From Lachnospiraceae bacterium (GTDB taxonomy: Bacteria > Bacillota > Clostridia > Lachnospirales > Lachnospiraceae): DNA of 50,427 nt. The stretch is taken from contig JAILQK010000172.1 in NCBI GenBank assembly GCA_024699045.1, forward strand, positions 1 to 50,427, given 5' to 3'. Under the pieces are notes generated by a model, which saw only the letters and a list, made by a program, of their open reading frames with translations, was not told the origin of the DNA and ran no database searches. The position numbers were made by a program, and so were the translations under genes. Positions 17,662-27,322 of the stretch are shown piece by piece; positions within the stretch are counted from its first letter, which is position 1; every line of letters starts with the position of its first letter.

Positions 17662-19242
17662 ATGAGATTTAACAGATTAAGGAAAATGCTTACAGGCGGA
17701 ACACTGGTCCTGGCACTGATGATGCAGACTGTTGCGGTCACTCCGGTATATGCGGATGAAGCCGTTGAAGGAGAGGCAGCTGCGGGAGAAGAGGCTGCAG
17801 GAGAAGAAGGCGCTTTGCCCGAGGGGGGAGAAGAAAGCCCGCTTCCTGAAGGTGCAGAGGGTGAAGTTCCCGCCGCAGATGCTGCCGCAGTCGAAGCGGT
17901 TGCAGCAGATACCGTGGTCCCCGGGACGATAGTCGCCAATAACGGCATGTATATAGCAAACAGTTTTCCTGATTCGTATCTGCCGTCGGGATTCAGAAAA
18001 CAGACGGTTGCCTATGAGGGTCAGAATATCGATCTTGCTTATATGGATGCATCCAACGGACTGGTCACTCTGGCATATCTTACGGATGCTGCCGGAACCT
18101 TCGGAGATTTCTATATCTGCGATACATCTACGGCTGAGATGTCGGATTATGTGAGGTTTGAGGGCGGCAATGACAGGTTCATCATCGTGCTCAAGCCCAT
18201 GGGCGCCGATATACCGACGGGTTTTTCTCCGACGGCGCTTTCCGTCAACGGAAAATCCGTGAGCGCATGGGTCTATACGGGAGAGACTACCGATGACAAA
18301 GACAAGGATAAGGATGATAAGGACAGCGAGGAAAGCTCCGAAGAGGGATCCGAGGAGAAAAAGGATGGATTCCTCGGCGGTCTTTTAGGTTCACTTAAGC
18401 CGGTAAAGGCATATGCGGGAGAATTGGATCTCGGCATAGGCGTAGGCTCCGGAAACAGTGAGGATACAGCCAATGCAGGAGGTCAGCCGGCAGATGCCGC
18501 ACCCGCAGACGGCACGACTCCGGAGGGAGTGCCGGCAGACGGCGCTGCAACGGAAGGGCTTCCGGCAGACGGTACGGCAACGGACGGAGTTCCGGTAGAC
18601 GGCGCTGTAACAGAAGGTGTTCCTGCCGATGCTGCAGCAGTGGATCAGACTGTGGATACGTCTGGTCTCGATGCCGCGGCGGCGGTCCCTACAGGCGGCA
18701 CACCTTCCACCTCGGAGTATTTCCTTGTGTATGCCATAGATCAGACCGGAAATCTTGGATTCTATCTCTATGATTCCGTTGGACAGACATATCAGAGATA
18801 TGCCGATTTCGGAGCGGGGAGTCTCGAGAAGCTTGAGAAAGCCGAAAAGAGCGCAAAGATCCGTCTCTTTATCATAGTCGGACTCGTGGTACTGTTGATA
18901 GTGCTCGTGATAATACTTGTCAATATGGCTCTTTCGGGTAAAAAGGGCGATGATTATTATGATGACGATGACAACTATGAAGAGATGAAACGCCGGGTCG
19001 AGAAGAAGTCCAAGAGAGCAGCAAGGGTCAGCCGGCGGACCGATTATTACGATGACAGCGAATACGATGATGATGATGACGATTATGAGGATGATGACGA
19101 CGGCGAGGATGTGAAGGTCTATAAAAAAGCCGAGAGAAAACAGCCGGCCGCGCCTCAGGAGCAGTTGAGACCCAGAAAGAAAGCTCCGTCGCAGGATATC
19201 GATCTGGATGATGATTTCAGTTTTGATTTTATAAAGAGATAA
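17662..19242 (+). CDS. Secreted/anchored protein with acidic tail and decapeptide repeats
   Basis: I do not recognise this 526-residue protein. A signal peptide spans about 1-31 (ends VYADEA). An Ala/Glu-rich linker follows, then an extracellular region of about 85-210 that may be a folded domain. A Ser/Glu/Lys linker and a 10-residue repeat (about 281-325) come next. One membrane segment lies at about 400-424, and the cytoplasmic tail is rich in Asp and Tyr (YYDDDDNYEE, YDDDDDDYEDDDDGED). Two hydrophobic ends and a charged tail suggest a signal-anchored sensor or scaffold. GGAGGAATAAGGAG precedes the ATG; trxB starts 10 bases downstream. Confidence 0.8.
   Translation: MRFNRLRKMLTGGTLVLALMMQTVAVTPVYADEAVEGEAAAGEEAAGEEGALPEGGEESPLPEGAEGEVPAADAAAVEAVAADTVVPGTIVANNGMYIANSFPDSYLPSGFRKQTVAYEGQNIDLAYMDASNGLVTLAYLTDAAGTFGDFYICDTSTAEMSDYVRFEGGNDRFIIVLKPMGADIPTGFSPTALSVNGKSVSAWVYTGETTDDKDKDKDDKDSEESSEEGSEEKKDGFLGGLLGSLKPVKAYAGELDLGIGVGSGNSEDTANAGGQPADAAPADGTTPEGVPADGAATEGLPADGTATDGVPVDGAVTEGVPADAAAVDQTVDTSGLDAAAAVPTGGTPSTSEYFLVYAIDQTGNLGFYLYDSVGQTYQRYADFGAGSLEKLEKAEKSAKIRLFIIVGLVVLLIVLVIILVNMALSGKKGDDYYDDDDNYEEMKRRVEKKSKRAARVSRRTDYYDDSEYDDDDDDYEDDDDGEDVKVYKKAERKQPAAPQEQLRPRKKAPSQDIDLDDDFSFDFIKR
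18502..18636 (+). repeat. 30-bp tandem repeats coding for PADGxxxEGV decapeptides
   Basis: Four full 30-bp units start at 18502, 18532, 18562 and 18592, with a partial fifth at 18622. They encode PADGTTPEGV, PADGAATEGL, PADGTATDGV and PVDGAVTEGV. Codon-level divergence shows an older expansion than the kinase repeat farther downstream. Confidence 0.85.
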
Positions 19243-19252
19243 AGGACAGGAT

Positions 19253-20125
19253 ATGAGCCGTTATGACATTGCGATAATAGGGACCGGCCCTGCAGGTGTT
19301 TCTGCGGCGTTAACGGCCAAAAACCGAAACAAGAGCATTCTTATCATAGGGAAAAAGGAGCTTTCAAACAAGGTTCTGAAATCCCATAAGATACTGAATT
19401 ATCCGGGACTTCCGGATATCGCGGGAGAAGATCTCGTGGCGGCCATGAGGAAGCACCTTGACAGCATGGGTATAGAGATCACCGAGGAGCAGGTCACCAA
19501 CGTATACGCGATGGGAGATTATTTTGCGCTCCAGTGCGCGAAGGAAATGTATGAAGCCTCAACGGTGATAATCGCATCCGGAGTCATGCAGGGAAAGCCT
19601 TTGCCCGGAGAGGAGGCAAACCTCGGAAGGGGAGTGAGCTACTGCGCGACATGTGATGCGGCTCTCTACAAAGGGAAAGAGACTACGGTCCTCGGCTATT
19701 CACGCAAAGAGGAGGAAGAAGCCTCTTTTCTTGCCGAATTGACGGATAAAGTCTATTATGTTCCCACTTATCAGGAAGATCCGGAGTTTTCACCGGACAA
19801 TATCGAGGTGATAAGAGGGATACCGAAGGAGATCAGGAGAGAGGATAATAAGAGCGTCCTCGTGCTCGACAGCAGGGAGGTAGTATCCGATGTTGTCTTT
19901 GTACTGCGGGACTCGGTTTCCCCGGGACAGCTGGTGCCCGGACTTGAGACAGAGGGAGCGCATATCAAAACAGCGCGGGATATGTCGACGAACATACCGG
20001 GACTTTTTGCGGCAGGTGATATCACCGGAACACCGTATCAGGACGCAAAGTCGGTCGGAGAAGGAAATGTAGCGGCTCTTACAGCCGTATCGTATCTTAC
20101 GGAGCTGGCAAAAAAACAAAAATAA
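19253..20125 (+). CDS. trxB: Thioredoxin reductase-like flavoprotein lacking NADPH motifs
   Basis: A 290-residue flavoprotein with the FAD loop GTGPAGVSAAL near the start, the redox pair C131-A-T-C134, and the FAD-binding GLFAAGDITG near the C-terminus. In classical TrxB the NADPH site has GGGxSA then HRR; here residues 147-157 read LGYSRKEEEEA, and the stretch after VYYVP lacks an arginine pair. This fits pyridine-nucleotide-independent enzymes such as the clostridial ferredoxin-dependent flavin thioredoxin reductase (FFTR). Which electron donor it uses is inference. It probably reduces the adjacent TrxA. Confidence 0.85.
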   Translation: MSRYDIAIIGTGPAGVSAALTAKNRNKSILIIGKKELSNKVLKSHKILNYPGLPDIAGEDLVAAMRKHLDSMGIEITEEQVTNVYAMGDYFALQCAKEMYEASTVIIASGVMQGKPLPGEEANLGRGVSYCATCDAALYKGKETTVLGYSRKEEEEASFLAELTDKVYYVPTYQEDPEFSPDNIEVIRGIPKEIRREDNKSVLVLDSREVVSDVVFVLRDSVSPGQLVPGLETEGAHIKTARDMSTNIPGLFAAGDITGTPYQDAKSVGEGNVAALTAVSYLTELAKKQK

Positions 20126-20140
20126 GGAGGAACAGAGGTC

Positions 20141-20452
20141 ATGGTGAATGTTATCAATTCAGACAAATGGGCAGACGTGGAAGCTCAGGCTGCGGCAGTG
20201 GTCGATTTCAACGCGACATGGTGCGGGCCTTGCAAGATGATGGCACCTGTACTGGAGGAGCTTTCTGCGGAATATGACGGCAAAGTGGCGTTTTATGCGA
20301 TAGACGTGGATCAGAATCCGGATCTGGCGGAAAAGTTCTCCGTCATGAGCATACCGAATCTCGTATTCTTAAAGAACGGAGAGCTTAAAGATTCATCCGT
20401 AGGCTTCAAACCCAAGGAAGCACTTAAGGGATGGATCGATTCCCAGCTCTGA
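20141..20452 (+). CDS. trxA: Thioredoxin
   Basis: A 103-residue thioredoxin with the WCGPCK active site and the cis-Pro loop MSIPNLVFLKNG. It reduces disulfides of cytoplasmic proteins and is presumably recharged by the adjacent reductase, whose stop is 15 bases upstream. GGAGG lies before the start. The stop codon falls inside a 23-bp tandem duplication. Confidence 0.96.
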   Translation: MVNVINSDKWADVEAQAAAVVDFNATWCGPCKMMAPVLEELSAEYDGKVAFYAIDVDQNPDLAEKFSVMSIPNLVFLKNGELKDSSVGFKPKEALKGWIDSQL

Positions 20453-20491
20453 TATCGCAGAGACCGGGGCTCTGATATCATAGAGACCGGG
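20446..20491. repeat. 23-bp tandem duplication across the trxA stop
   Basis: 20446-20468 and 20469-20491 are the same 23-base unit with two mismatches (GC against AT in the middle). The first copy holds the trxA stop codon. The rest of the gap to ispF shows no gene. Confidence 0.85.
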
Positions 20492-20533
20492 GCGCAGATG
20501 CCGGAGCAGGCATCAACAGAATAAGATCAGCAC

Positions 20534-21010
20534 TCATTTTGAAGAGGCGAGGAGACATACGGCGGAAGCGGATATGCCCTCGCCTTTTCCCGTGAAGCCA
20601 AGGTGTTCTTCGGTCGTGGCCTTTACGTTTATCCGGTCTGTCCCGACATTGAGCATATGGGCGATATTCTCCCTCATCTTATCTATATGGGGCCTCATTT
20701 TGGGAGCCTGGGCGATGATCGTCGCATCCAGATTTATGACCTGGTAGCCCCGCTCTGAAAGCATTCCGGAGACCTCGGACAGCAGTTTCATGCTGTCGGC
20801 ATCCTTATATCTTTCATCCGTATCGGGGAAGTGCTTCCCGATATCTCCGAGCGCTGCCGCCCCGAGCAGGGCATCCATCACCGCGTGAAGCAGTACGTCG
20901 GCATCGGAGTGTCCGAGGAGTCCTTTTTCAAAAGGGATCTCGACACCCCCGATTATGAGTCTGCGTCCTTCGGTGAGCCTGTGGACATCATATCCCTGAC
21001 CTATCCGCAT
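20534..21010 (-). CDS. ispF: 2-C-methyl-D-erythritol 2,4-cyclodiphosphate synthase
   Basis: Cyclises CDP-ME 2-phosphate to MEcPP in the non-mevalonate isoprenoid pathway. From the ATG at 21010 the protein is 158 residues. Zinc ligands Asp8 and His10 are in GYDVHRL, and His42 in [28 protein letters not shown] is the family signature near the end. GGAGGT sits six bases before the ATG. The protein is convergent with trxA and divergent from the GH3 gene. Confidence 0.96.
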   Translation of the reverse strand: MRIGQGYDVHRLTEGRRLIIGGVEIPFEKGLLGHSDADVLLHAVMDALLGAAALGDIGKHFPDTDERYKDADSMKLLSEVSGMLSERGYQVINLDATIIAQAPKMRPHIDKMRENIAHMLNVGTDRINVKATTEEHLGFTGKGEGISASAVCLLASSK

Positions 21011-21028
21011 ATCACTACCTCCAAGATA

Positions 21029-21056
21029 TTGACAATTTAGAAATACATAATACAAT
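21029..21056 (+). promoter_or_regulatory. Promoter of the GH3 beta-N-acetylhexosaminidase gene
   Basis: A perfect -35 TTGACA (21029-21034) and TACAAT (21051-21056) with a 16-base spacer. Its -10 overlaps the -10 of the divergent ispF promoter. Confidence 0.75.
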
Positions 21057-21075
21057 ATATTGAGGCAAGAATCAA
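21047..21075 (-). promoter_or_regulatory. Promoter of ispF
   Basis: Read on the minus strand: TTGATT (21075-21070) and TATTAT (21052-21047) with a 17-base spacer. The transcript start would be near 21040, about 30 bases before the ispF start codon. Confidence 0.6.
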
Positions 21076-21105
21076 AACTGAGTAATATCATCCGGCAAGG
21101 TAGAA

Positions 21106-22464
21106 ATGGACAGAAAAAAAAGACACAGCAGAGTGGTAAGACAGCGTATACTGGCGTTTGTTTTCACGATACTTGTGCTCGCGCTCATAACTTTCGGCAT
21201 GTACATGGGCATCAGATATCTGGCAGATATGGGTTTATTCGACAAGAAACCGGAGCCTGTGACAGAAGTTGCGACAGAGCCTACGGAGGAGCCTTCGGAG
21301 GAGTCGTCCTGGGTTTCCGTTGAAACTGAAGAGATAAAAGATGATTATGCGGAAGTCGATACGACGGTGCTGTCCGAAGACGAGATCCCTTCCGAGGAGG
21401 CGGTAATCGAATCGGATGAGGAGATCGAGTCCATAGTAAGCAATCTCGATCTGGAGGAGAAAGTGTCACAGCTGTTTCTGGTCACTCCCGAATCGATCAC
21501 CGGGATGGAAACGGTCACCAGAGCCGGTGATACCACCCGGGATGCGCTCACACAGTATCCGGTAGGCGGACTCATTTATTTCGAGCAGAATTTCGAGGAT
21601 CCCGATCAGACCAAGGAGATGCTGGCGAACACTTCCGCTTATATTACCGATGCCTGCGGGATAAAGCCTTTTCTTGCGGTCGACGAAGAGGGCGGACGAG
21701 TGGTGCGCCTGGCGGAGCATGAAGGGTTTGAGATAGAAAACGTGGGACCTATGGCAGATATAGGAAGCTCCGGGGATATCGACAAGGCTTATGAAGCGGG
21801 AGCGACGATAGCTGCTTACATGACGGAACTGGGGCTTAATCTCGATTTTGCTCCGGTCGCCGATGTCCTTACCGACAGCAGCAGCGAGGTGATAGGAGAC
21901 CGCTCTTTCGGTTCGGATGCGGGTACCGTAGCGAGGCTTTCATGGCAGGTGGCTTCGGGACTTCAGGACAACGGAGTCGTTGCCTGTTTCAAGCACTTTC
22001 CCGGTCACGGCAGTGTAGGCGGGGATACGCACACGTCATCGGTCAGCAGCCCGAAGACGAAGGAGGAGCTGTACAAGTCGGATCTTATTCCTTTCCAGAA
22101 TGCCATAGACAGCGGAGCCCGGATGATCATGATCTCCCATATCTCCTACCCCGAGATAACGGGTGATGATATGCCCGCAAGCCTTTCAGGTGTGATGATC
22201 AACGATATTCTGAGAGGTGAGCTGGGATATACGGGCGTGATCATAACGGATTCGTTTTTGATGGATGCGGTCACACAGAAATACCAGGACCCGGGTGAGG
22301 CTGCGGTCGCGGCGCTCAATGCGGGGGCGGATATGATACTTATGCCGGCAGATTTTCATGAAGCATACAATGCAGTCCTTTCGGCTGCATCATCGGGCAG
22401 TCTGGATGAAGCAAAGATCGATGATTCCCTGCGCCGCATACTCAAAGTGAAGCTTGGAAGGTAA
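21106..22464 (+). CDS. nagZ: Membrane-anchored GH3 beta-N-acetylhexosaminidase
   Basis: A 452-residue protein with an N-terminal membrane anchor (about 15-35), a Glu/Thr/Ser-rich linker to about 105, and a GH3 catalytic domain. The [14 protein letters not shown] motif (from Lys296) carries the His of the NagZ Asp-His dyad, and Asp382 in [11 protein letters not shown] is the probable nucleophile. It should cleave terminal GlcNAc from muropeptides outside the membrane, as in cell-wall turnover of Firmicutes; the substrate is inferred. A strong promoter lies just upstream. Confidence 0.9.
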   Translation: MDRKKRHSRVVRQRILAFVFTILVLALITFGMYMGIRYLADMGLFDKKPEPVTEVATEPTEEPSEESSWVSVETEEIKDDYAEVDTTVLSEDEIPSEEAVIESDEEIESIVSNLDLEEKVSQLFLVTPESITGMETVTRAGDTTRDALTQYPVGGLIYFEQNFEDPDQTKEMLANTSAYITDACGIKPFLAVDEEGGRVVRLAEHEGFEIENVGPMADIGSSGDIDKAYEAGATIAAYMTELGLNLDFAPVADVLTDSSSEVIGDRSFGSDAGTVARLSWQVASGLQDNGVVACFKHFPGHGSVGGDTHTSSVSSPKTKEELYKSDLIPFQNAIDSGARMIMISHISYPEITGDDMPASLSGVMINDILRGELGYTGVIITDSFLMDAVTQKYQDPGEAAVAALNAGADMILMPADFHEAYNAVLSAASSGSLDEAKIDDSLRRILKVKLGR

Positions 22465-22531
22465 CGGCCGGATATGGTAAGATTCAAAAGAGACTGAGAA
22501 TAACAAAAGCCCGCTTTTCAGGAGGTAAATG

Positions 22532-24820
22532 ATGGAAAACATGGAAACAAAACTGGATAAGCTTACGAGAAAACTATACGGACGCCCGATAGAGCAGGTC
22601 ACGGATGCAGAGATGTACCATGTGCTGCTCCAGTTCACCAAGGATCTTACTCTTGAAAAAAAGGAGATCGACGGCGATAAGAAGGTTTACTACATCTCGG
22701 CTGAGTTCCTTATCGGAAAGCTGCTTTCGAATAATCTGATCAATCTCGGAGTATACGATGAGCTGGAGACGATCCTCCGGAAGAACGGCAAATCGATAGC
22801 GGCCATAGAGAATGAAGAGCCCGAACCCTCGCTTGGAAACGGCGGACTCGGAAGGCTCGCGGCATGCTTCATGGATTCCATAGCGACCCTCGGACTTCCA
22901 GGAGCGGGGATCGGTCTGAATTATCACTTCGGTCTCTTTAAGCAGGTTTTCAGAGACAGGCTTCAGATGGCCGAAAAAAATGACTGGATCGAAAAAGACA
23001 GCTGGCTTCGAAAGACCGATACTTCCTTCGAGATAGAATTCGGAGGAGGCAGGAAGGTAAAGTCGGTGCTGTATGACATAGACGTGGTGGGATATGACAA
23101 CGGCATTGACAAACTGCATCTCTTTGATCTTGAGGGCCTTGACGAGTCGCTCGTAAAGAGCGGGATAGATTTTGACAAGGAAGACATCGAAAAGAACCTG
23201 ACTCTCTTTCTGTATCCCGACGATTCCGATGAGGCGGGAAATCTGCTCCGTATTTATCAGCAGTACTTCATGGTCTCAAACGGAGCGCAGCTTATCATCA
23301 AGGAGCTTAAGGACAAGGGCAGGGACCTTTACGACATGGATAAGTATGTGGCGGTGCAGATCAACGATACGCATCCCACGATGGTGATCCCGGAGCTGAT
23401 AAGGCTCCTCACATGGGATGAGGGCTTTACCATGGACGATGCGATAGATGTCGTGAGCAGGACCTGCGCATATACAAACCATACGATACTTGCGGAGGCG
23501 CTTGAGAAGTGGCCGCTTGATTATCTCAACAGGGTGGTGCCGCAGCTGGTTCCCATCATCAAGGAGCTCTCGGCAAGGATCGCAAAGAAGAACAAGGACC
23601 CGAAGGTACAGATAATCGACGATGACAAGCGTGTGCACATGGCGCATATCGATATACATTACGGCTATTCGGTAAACGGTGTCGCTGCCATCCATACGGA
23701 TATACTTAAGAATACCGAGCTGAATGCGTTCTACAAACTCTATCCCGATAAGTTCAACAATAAAACGAACGGGGTGACTTTCAGACGCTGGCTTCTGTCC
23801 TGCAACAGACCCCTGGCGGCATTCCTGGACGAAAAGATCGGCAAAGATTACCGTAAGGATGCGGACAGACTTCAGGATCTGATGAAGTACAAGGATGACG
23901 AAGCGGTGCTTAATAAGCTCGCAGAGATAAAGAAGACAAAGAAACTGGAGCTTATCGAATATGTAAAGAAGAATGAGGGCGTGGAGCTGGATCCCGATTC
24001 TGTATTCGATATCCAGGTAAAGCGTCTGCACGAGTATAAGAGACAGCAGATGAATGCGCTTTATATCATTCACAAATATCTCGAGATCAAGGCTGGCAGG
24101 AAACCCGCAAGACCCATTACCTGCCTGTTCGGGGCAAAGGCGGCTCCGGCGTATGTGATAGCGAAGGATATCATACATCTCCTGCTCGTGCTTCAGGAGA
24201 TCGTAAACAATGATCCGGAGGTTTCACCTTATCTTAAGGTGCTCATGGTCACCAATTACAACGTAAGCTATGCGGAGAAGCTCATCCCGGCATGTGACAT
24301 CTCAGAGCAGATCTCACTTGCCTCCAAGGAGGCATCGGGCACCTCCAACATGAAGTTTATGCTCAACGGAGCGATCACTCTCGGTACCGATGACGGAGCG
24401 AACGTAGAGATACATGAGCTGGTGGGAGATGACAACATCTATATATTCGGCGTGGATTCCGATACCGTCATAAAGCACTATGAGAAGGCGGACTATGTAT
24501 CGAAAGATTATTACAAAAAGTCCAAGGTCATAAAGGAGGCAGTCGATTTCATAGTTGGGCCGGAGGCCTTAAAGGTCGGTCATAAGGAGAATCTGGAGAG
24601 GCTTTACAAGGAGCTTTTGAACAAGGACTGGTTCATGACGCTTCTCGATCTCGAGGATTATATCGAAAAGAAGGACAGGATCATCGCCGATTACGAGGAT
24701 CAGGGCAAATGGAGACGCATGATGCTCGTCAATATCGCAAAAGCGGGCTTCTTCTCTTCCGACAGGACCATCGAGCAATATAATAAGGATATCTGGCATT
24801 TAAGCCGGACCGGGGCATAA
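22532..24820 (+). CDS. glgP: Glycogen phosphorylase
   Basis: Releases glucose 1-phosphate from alpha-1,4-glucan. The PLP-binding Lys608 is in [15 protein letters not shown], and [17 protein letters not shown] is the N-terminal family signature. At 762 residues it is slightly shorter than the 800-840 of most GlgP, as in other clostridial versions. Two adjacent ATGs stand at 22529 and 22532; the second is better spaced from AGGAGGT. No other glycogen gene is nearby. Confidence 0.95.
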   Translation: MENMETKLDKLTRKLYGRPIEQVTDAEMYHVLLQFTKDLTLEKKEIDGDKKVYYISAEFLIGKLLSNNLINLGVYDELETILRKNGKSIAAIENEEPEPSLGNGGLGRLAACFMDSIATLGLPGAGIGLNYHFGLFKQVFRDRLQMAEKNDWIEKDSWLRKTDTSFEIEFGGGRKVKSVLYDIDVVGYDNGIDKLHLFDLEGLDESLVKSGIDFDKEDIEKNLTLFLYPDDSDEAGNLLRIYQQYFMVSNGAQLIIKELKDKGRDLYDMDKYVAVQINDTHPTMVIPELIRLLTWDEGFTMDDAIDVVSRTCAYTNHTILAEALEKWPLDYLNRVVPQLVPIIKELSARIAKKNKDPKVQIIDDDKRVHMAHIDIHYGYSVNGVAAIHTDILKNTELNAFYKLYPDKFNNKTNGVTFRRWLLSCNRPLAAFLDEKIGKDYRKDADRLQDLMKYKDDEAVLNKLAEIKKTKKLELIEYVKKNEGVELDPDSVFDIQVKRLHEYKRQQMNALYIIHKYLEIKAGRKPARPITCLFGAKAAPAYVIAKDIIHLLLVLQEIVNNDPEVSPYLKVLMVTNYNVSYAEKLIPACDISEQISLASKEASGTSNMKFMLNGAITLGTDDGANVEIHELVGDDNIYIFGVDSDTVIKHYEKADYVSKDYYKKSKVIKEAVDFIVGPEALKVGHKENLERLYKELLNKDWFMTLLDLEDYIEKKDRIIADYEDQGKWRRMMLVNIAKAGFFSSDRTIEQYNKDIWHLSRTGA

Positions 24821-24833
24821 AGAGTCCGGGATC

Positions 24834-25304
24834 ATGGGAATAGCGATCCAGGATACATACGGAGAGAGATTTCGTCATTGCTGGGGGTGTGGTTCTGAAA
24901 ATGAAAAAGGACTGCATTTAAGATCCTACCCCAGCGAAGACGGAGAGAAATGCATATGCAGGATCACACCGGATGAACAGTATACCGGAGGTGTTCCTGC
25001 CAACCTCTTCGGAGGAATGATAGCGATGATATTTGACTGTCACGGAACGGCTTCGGCGGCCTGGTTTAATCACAGGAAAAAGGAACCGAAGCTCACGGAA
25101 GACACCGTGATCGGAAGATATATTACTGCAAGACTTGAAATAGACTATAAAAAACCGACACCCATGAATACGGAGTTAACGGTCACATCTACGGCAGAAG
25201 AGATCGGAGACCGGAAGATCATCGTGAGCATGGTCATGGAGGCAGACGGAGCCGTAAGGGCCCGGGCCAGAATGGTCGCAGTAGCCGTAAAAGACAATAT
25301 GTAA
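24834..25304 (+). CDS. Hotdog-fold (PaaI-like) thioesterase
   Basis: A 156-residue single hotdog domain. The N-terminal CWGCGSENEKGLHL is common in this PaaI-type subgroup. NLFGGMIAMIFDCHGTASA holds the active-site helix, with Gly and Asp in the usual places. These enzymes hydrolyse acyl-CoA; the acyl group cannot be told from sequence. It starts 13 bases after glgP without a strong Shine-Dalgarno and is convergent with the MATE gene. Confidence 0.85.
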   Translation: MGIAIQDTYGERFRHCWGCGSENEKGLHLRSYPSEDGEKCICRITPDEQYTGGVPANLFGGMIAMIFDCHGTASAAWFNHRKKEPKLTEDTVIGRYITARLEIDYKKPTPMNTELTVTSTAEEIGDRKIIVSMVMEADGAVRARARMVAVAVKDNM

Positions 25305-25313
25305 CGCCCGTAT

Positions 25314-27086
25314 CTAGACCCGGATCGTAAGAACGTTGAGCCCTAAAAGGTTCTGGTAGCTGACATCCTTTGATATACCGTTTATCAGTCGTATCCCGAT
25401 ATTCTTTACCTTGTCATCGTTGTCAAGGATCCCGGCACGTTCTACGGGATCGAACTCCGAGCAGTCATCTCTTATCCTTAAGATCACATCATCATCTTTA
25501 GCTATAAGTCTCAGATCGATCGAGTGTTTTTTATTGTCGGCGCTTAAACCGTGCCTTACAACGTTTCCGGCCATCTCCTCCAGAGCCAGTCCCGCAAAGT
25601 TCGCTCTGCGGCTGTCGATGCCCTTGGAAAGACAGAATTCAACGGCCTGCCCGGAAACAGTAACTACATCCTGCATATCTTTTACCGCTATATCAAATAC
25701 GCTGTCCCCGGCTGCGCCGAAACCTTCGGGAAATACGAGAGTATCCTCAAGTTTTTTGGGAAGGTGTTTATTAACGATAATCGAATAGATCAGGATCAGA
25801 AGGATGATCAGCACTCCGTTTATCACATTTGCCGAATAAAGCCCGGTCATCTGTAATAGGGGTATAAGGATAAAGGAGAGGACGACAACGTTTACCGCCC
25901 CGTCGAGTATGGGGATCAGGACCGCGAGTTTTTTGATCTCCATGGCCTGTGCATACCCGGAATAGGCAAGAGATATCACGGAAAGCGGCATGCAAAGGGG
26001 AAGTATCCGAAAGCCCATCAGTGTCATGTTGTAAACCGGGTCCGACATATCCCGGTAGAACATCCGGGTAAGCGGCTCGGCAAAGATGATAATGCAGGCC
26101 GAGATGGCGCATTGGATCGCGAAACACTTCGTCAGCATGACTCTCATGATATCGGTAACAGATTTGCGGTCCTGCTCTCCGATACTTATGCCCTCCATGA
26201 TCCTGAGGGCGGCAGCCATTCCAAACGGGATCGGCCAGACGAGCGCGAGCGCGGAATTGACCGCGGCAAAGGCTGACAGCCCCGTGCTGGTGACGTATTT
26301 TATGATAAGGTAATTGACTATGATGCATCTGAACATTTCAAGGAACCGGGAAAGAGCACCGGGATAACCTATCCTGAATATTTCCGCCGCGCCGCCCGAA
26401 CTGAAGGCTCGCGCCGAGAATTTAAGCTTTGATCTGCCAAGGATATAATATGATGCCATGGTCAGGCAGAATATCCAAAGCCCCATGGATGAACCAAGCC
26501 CGAGTCCGAATGGTCCCCAATCGAGGAGCACTACAAAAAGGGTGTTCATGCAGATGTTTCCTATGATGCATGCGATGCTTGCGATCGTTGTCTTGCGGGT
26601 CTGGTTTTCAAGCGAGAGAAATGAGAAAAACTGCTGGCCGAGGACCAGTGCGGGGATCCCGATGGATTGTCCCAGTATGTACTTGTTAAGGCTGTCCCGT
26701 TCGATGGCATCCGCCACGAACAGAGAGGTAACATCCGACAGCGCTCCTATATCGAGCAGCACTGATGTAAGCACCGAAATGATAACGGAAACCACCAGAT
26801 CAGTAGTGAAATAGGTCTGTACCGATCGGGAATCATTCTGCCCCATCGCCTTGCCCACCAGTATCTGTGATCCGCTCACAAGGATTATGCTCAGCGCGAA
26901 GAGGAAATGGTTAAGCGGTGAATAATACCCCATCGCGCTCATCGCCGTCTTGCCTATGAAGTTGCTGGCAAAGAGACTGTCTACGACGCCGTTTGCGGCG
27001 TTTGCCATAAGAAGCAGTATCTGAAACGGAAGTATCCTGAAAAAAAGATCTGACAGAAGCTTATAATCCTTTGATGCAGTTTTCAT
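25314..27086 (-). CDS. MATE-family transporter fused to a C-terminal HATPase_c domain
   Basis: From the ATG at 27086 (GAGG upstream) the protein is 590 residues. Residues 1 to about 455 form a twelve-segment MATE transporter (DSLFASNFIGKTAMSAMGYYSP, LGQQFFSFLSLENQTRK). Residues about 480-590 form a GHKL ATPase of the RsbW/SpoIIAB type: N-box LEEMAGNVVRHG and G1 box LRIRDDCSEFDP. Transport of drugs or metabolites is inferred from family; the ATPase domain suggests a regulatory or kinase function on the inner face. Confidence 0.85.
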   Translation of the reverse strand: MKTASKDYKLLSDLFFRILPFQILLLMANAANGVVDSLFASNFIGKTAMSAMGYYSPLNHFLFALSIILVSGSQILVGKAMGQNDSRSVQTYFTTDLVVSVIISVLTSVLLDIGALSDVTSLFVADAIERDSLNKYILGQSIGIPALVLGQQFFSFLSLENQTRKTTIASIACIIGNICMNTLFVVLLDWGPFGLGLGSSMGLWIFCLTMASYYILGRSKLKFSARAFSSGGAAEIFRIGYPGALSRFLEMFRCIIVNYLIIKYVTSTGLSAFAAVNSALALVWPIPFGMAAALRIMEGISIGEQDRKSVTDIMRVMLTKCFAIQCAISACIIIFAEPLTRMFYRDMSDPVYNMTLMGFRILPLCMPLSVISLAYSGYAQAMEIKKLAVLIPILDGAVNVVVLSFILIPLLQMTGLYSANVINGVLIILLILIYSIIVNKHLPKKLEDTLVFPEGFGAAGDSVFDIAVKDMQDVVTVSGQAVEFCLSKGIDSRRANFAGLALEEMAGNVVRHGLSADNKKHSIDLRLIAKDDDVILRIRDDCSEFDPVERAGILDNDDKVKNIGIRLINGISKDVSYQNLLGLNVLTIRV

Positions 27087-27150
27087 GTCTGAACGCCTCG
27101 CTTTATTCGATTTGATATGCCGTATGGATTGGCAATATCCAAGTATTCCT

Positions 27151-27179
27151 AGTATACTAAAAATATCGTTCACGGTCTA
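27151..27179 (-). promoter_or_regulatory. Predicted promoter of the MATE-ATPase gene
   Basis: On the minus strand: TAGACC (27179-27174) and TATACT (27156-27151), 17 bases apart. The -10 lies in a 10-bp palindrome TAGTATACTA (27150-27159), a candidate operator. Confidence 0.5.
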
Positions 27180-27185
27180 TCGGGT

Positions 27186-27236
27186 GGACCCTGGGGACGG
27201 AGTCAGAGGGCCAAAACGGACCCTGGGGACGGAGTC
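27186..27236. repeat. Two copies of a 19-bp repeat (GGACCCTGGGGACGGAGTC)
   Basis: Exact copies at 27186-27204 and 27218-27236, in the same direction, 13 bases apart. The sequence resembles GGACCGTCCCC-type intergenic repeats spread through many Firmicutes genomes, often associated with IS200-like/REP transposases. No transposase is present here. Confidence 0.85.
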
Positions 27237-27322
27237 GATGGACCATCCGGCACACGATCCGGAGGGTCGTCCGGGGGCGGAAAAAGCCGGCAGGATAATA
27301 ACCGGGAAACAGGGAGAATGCC

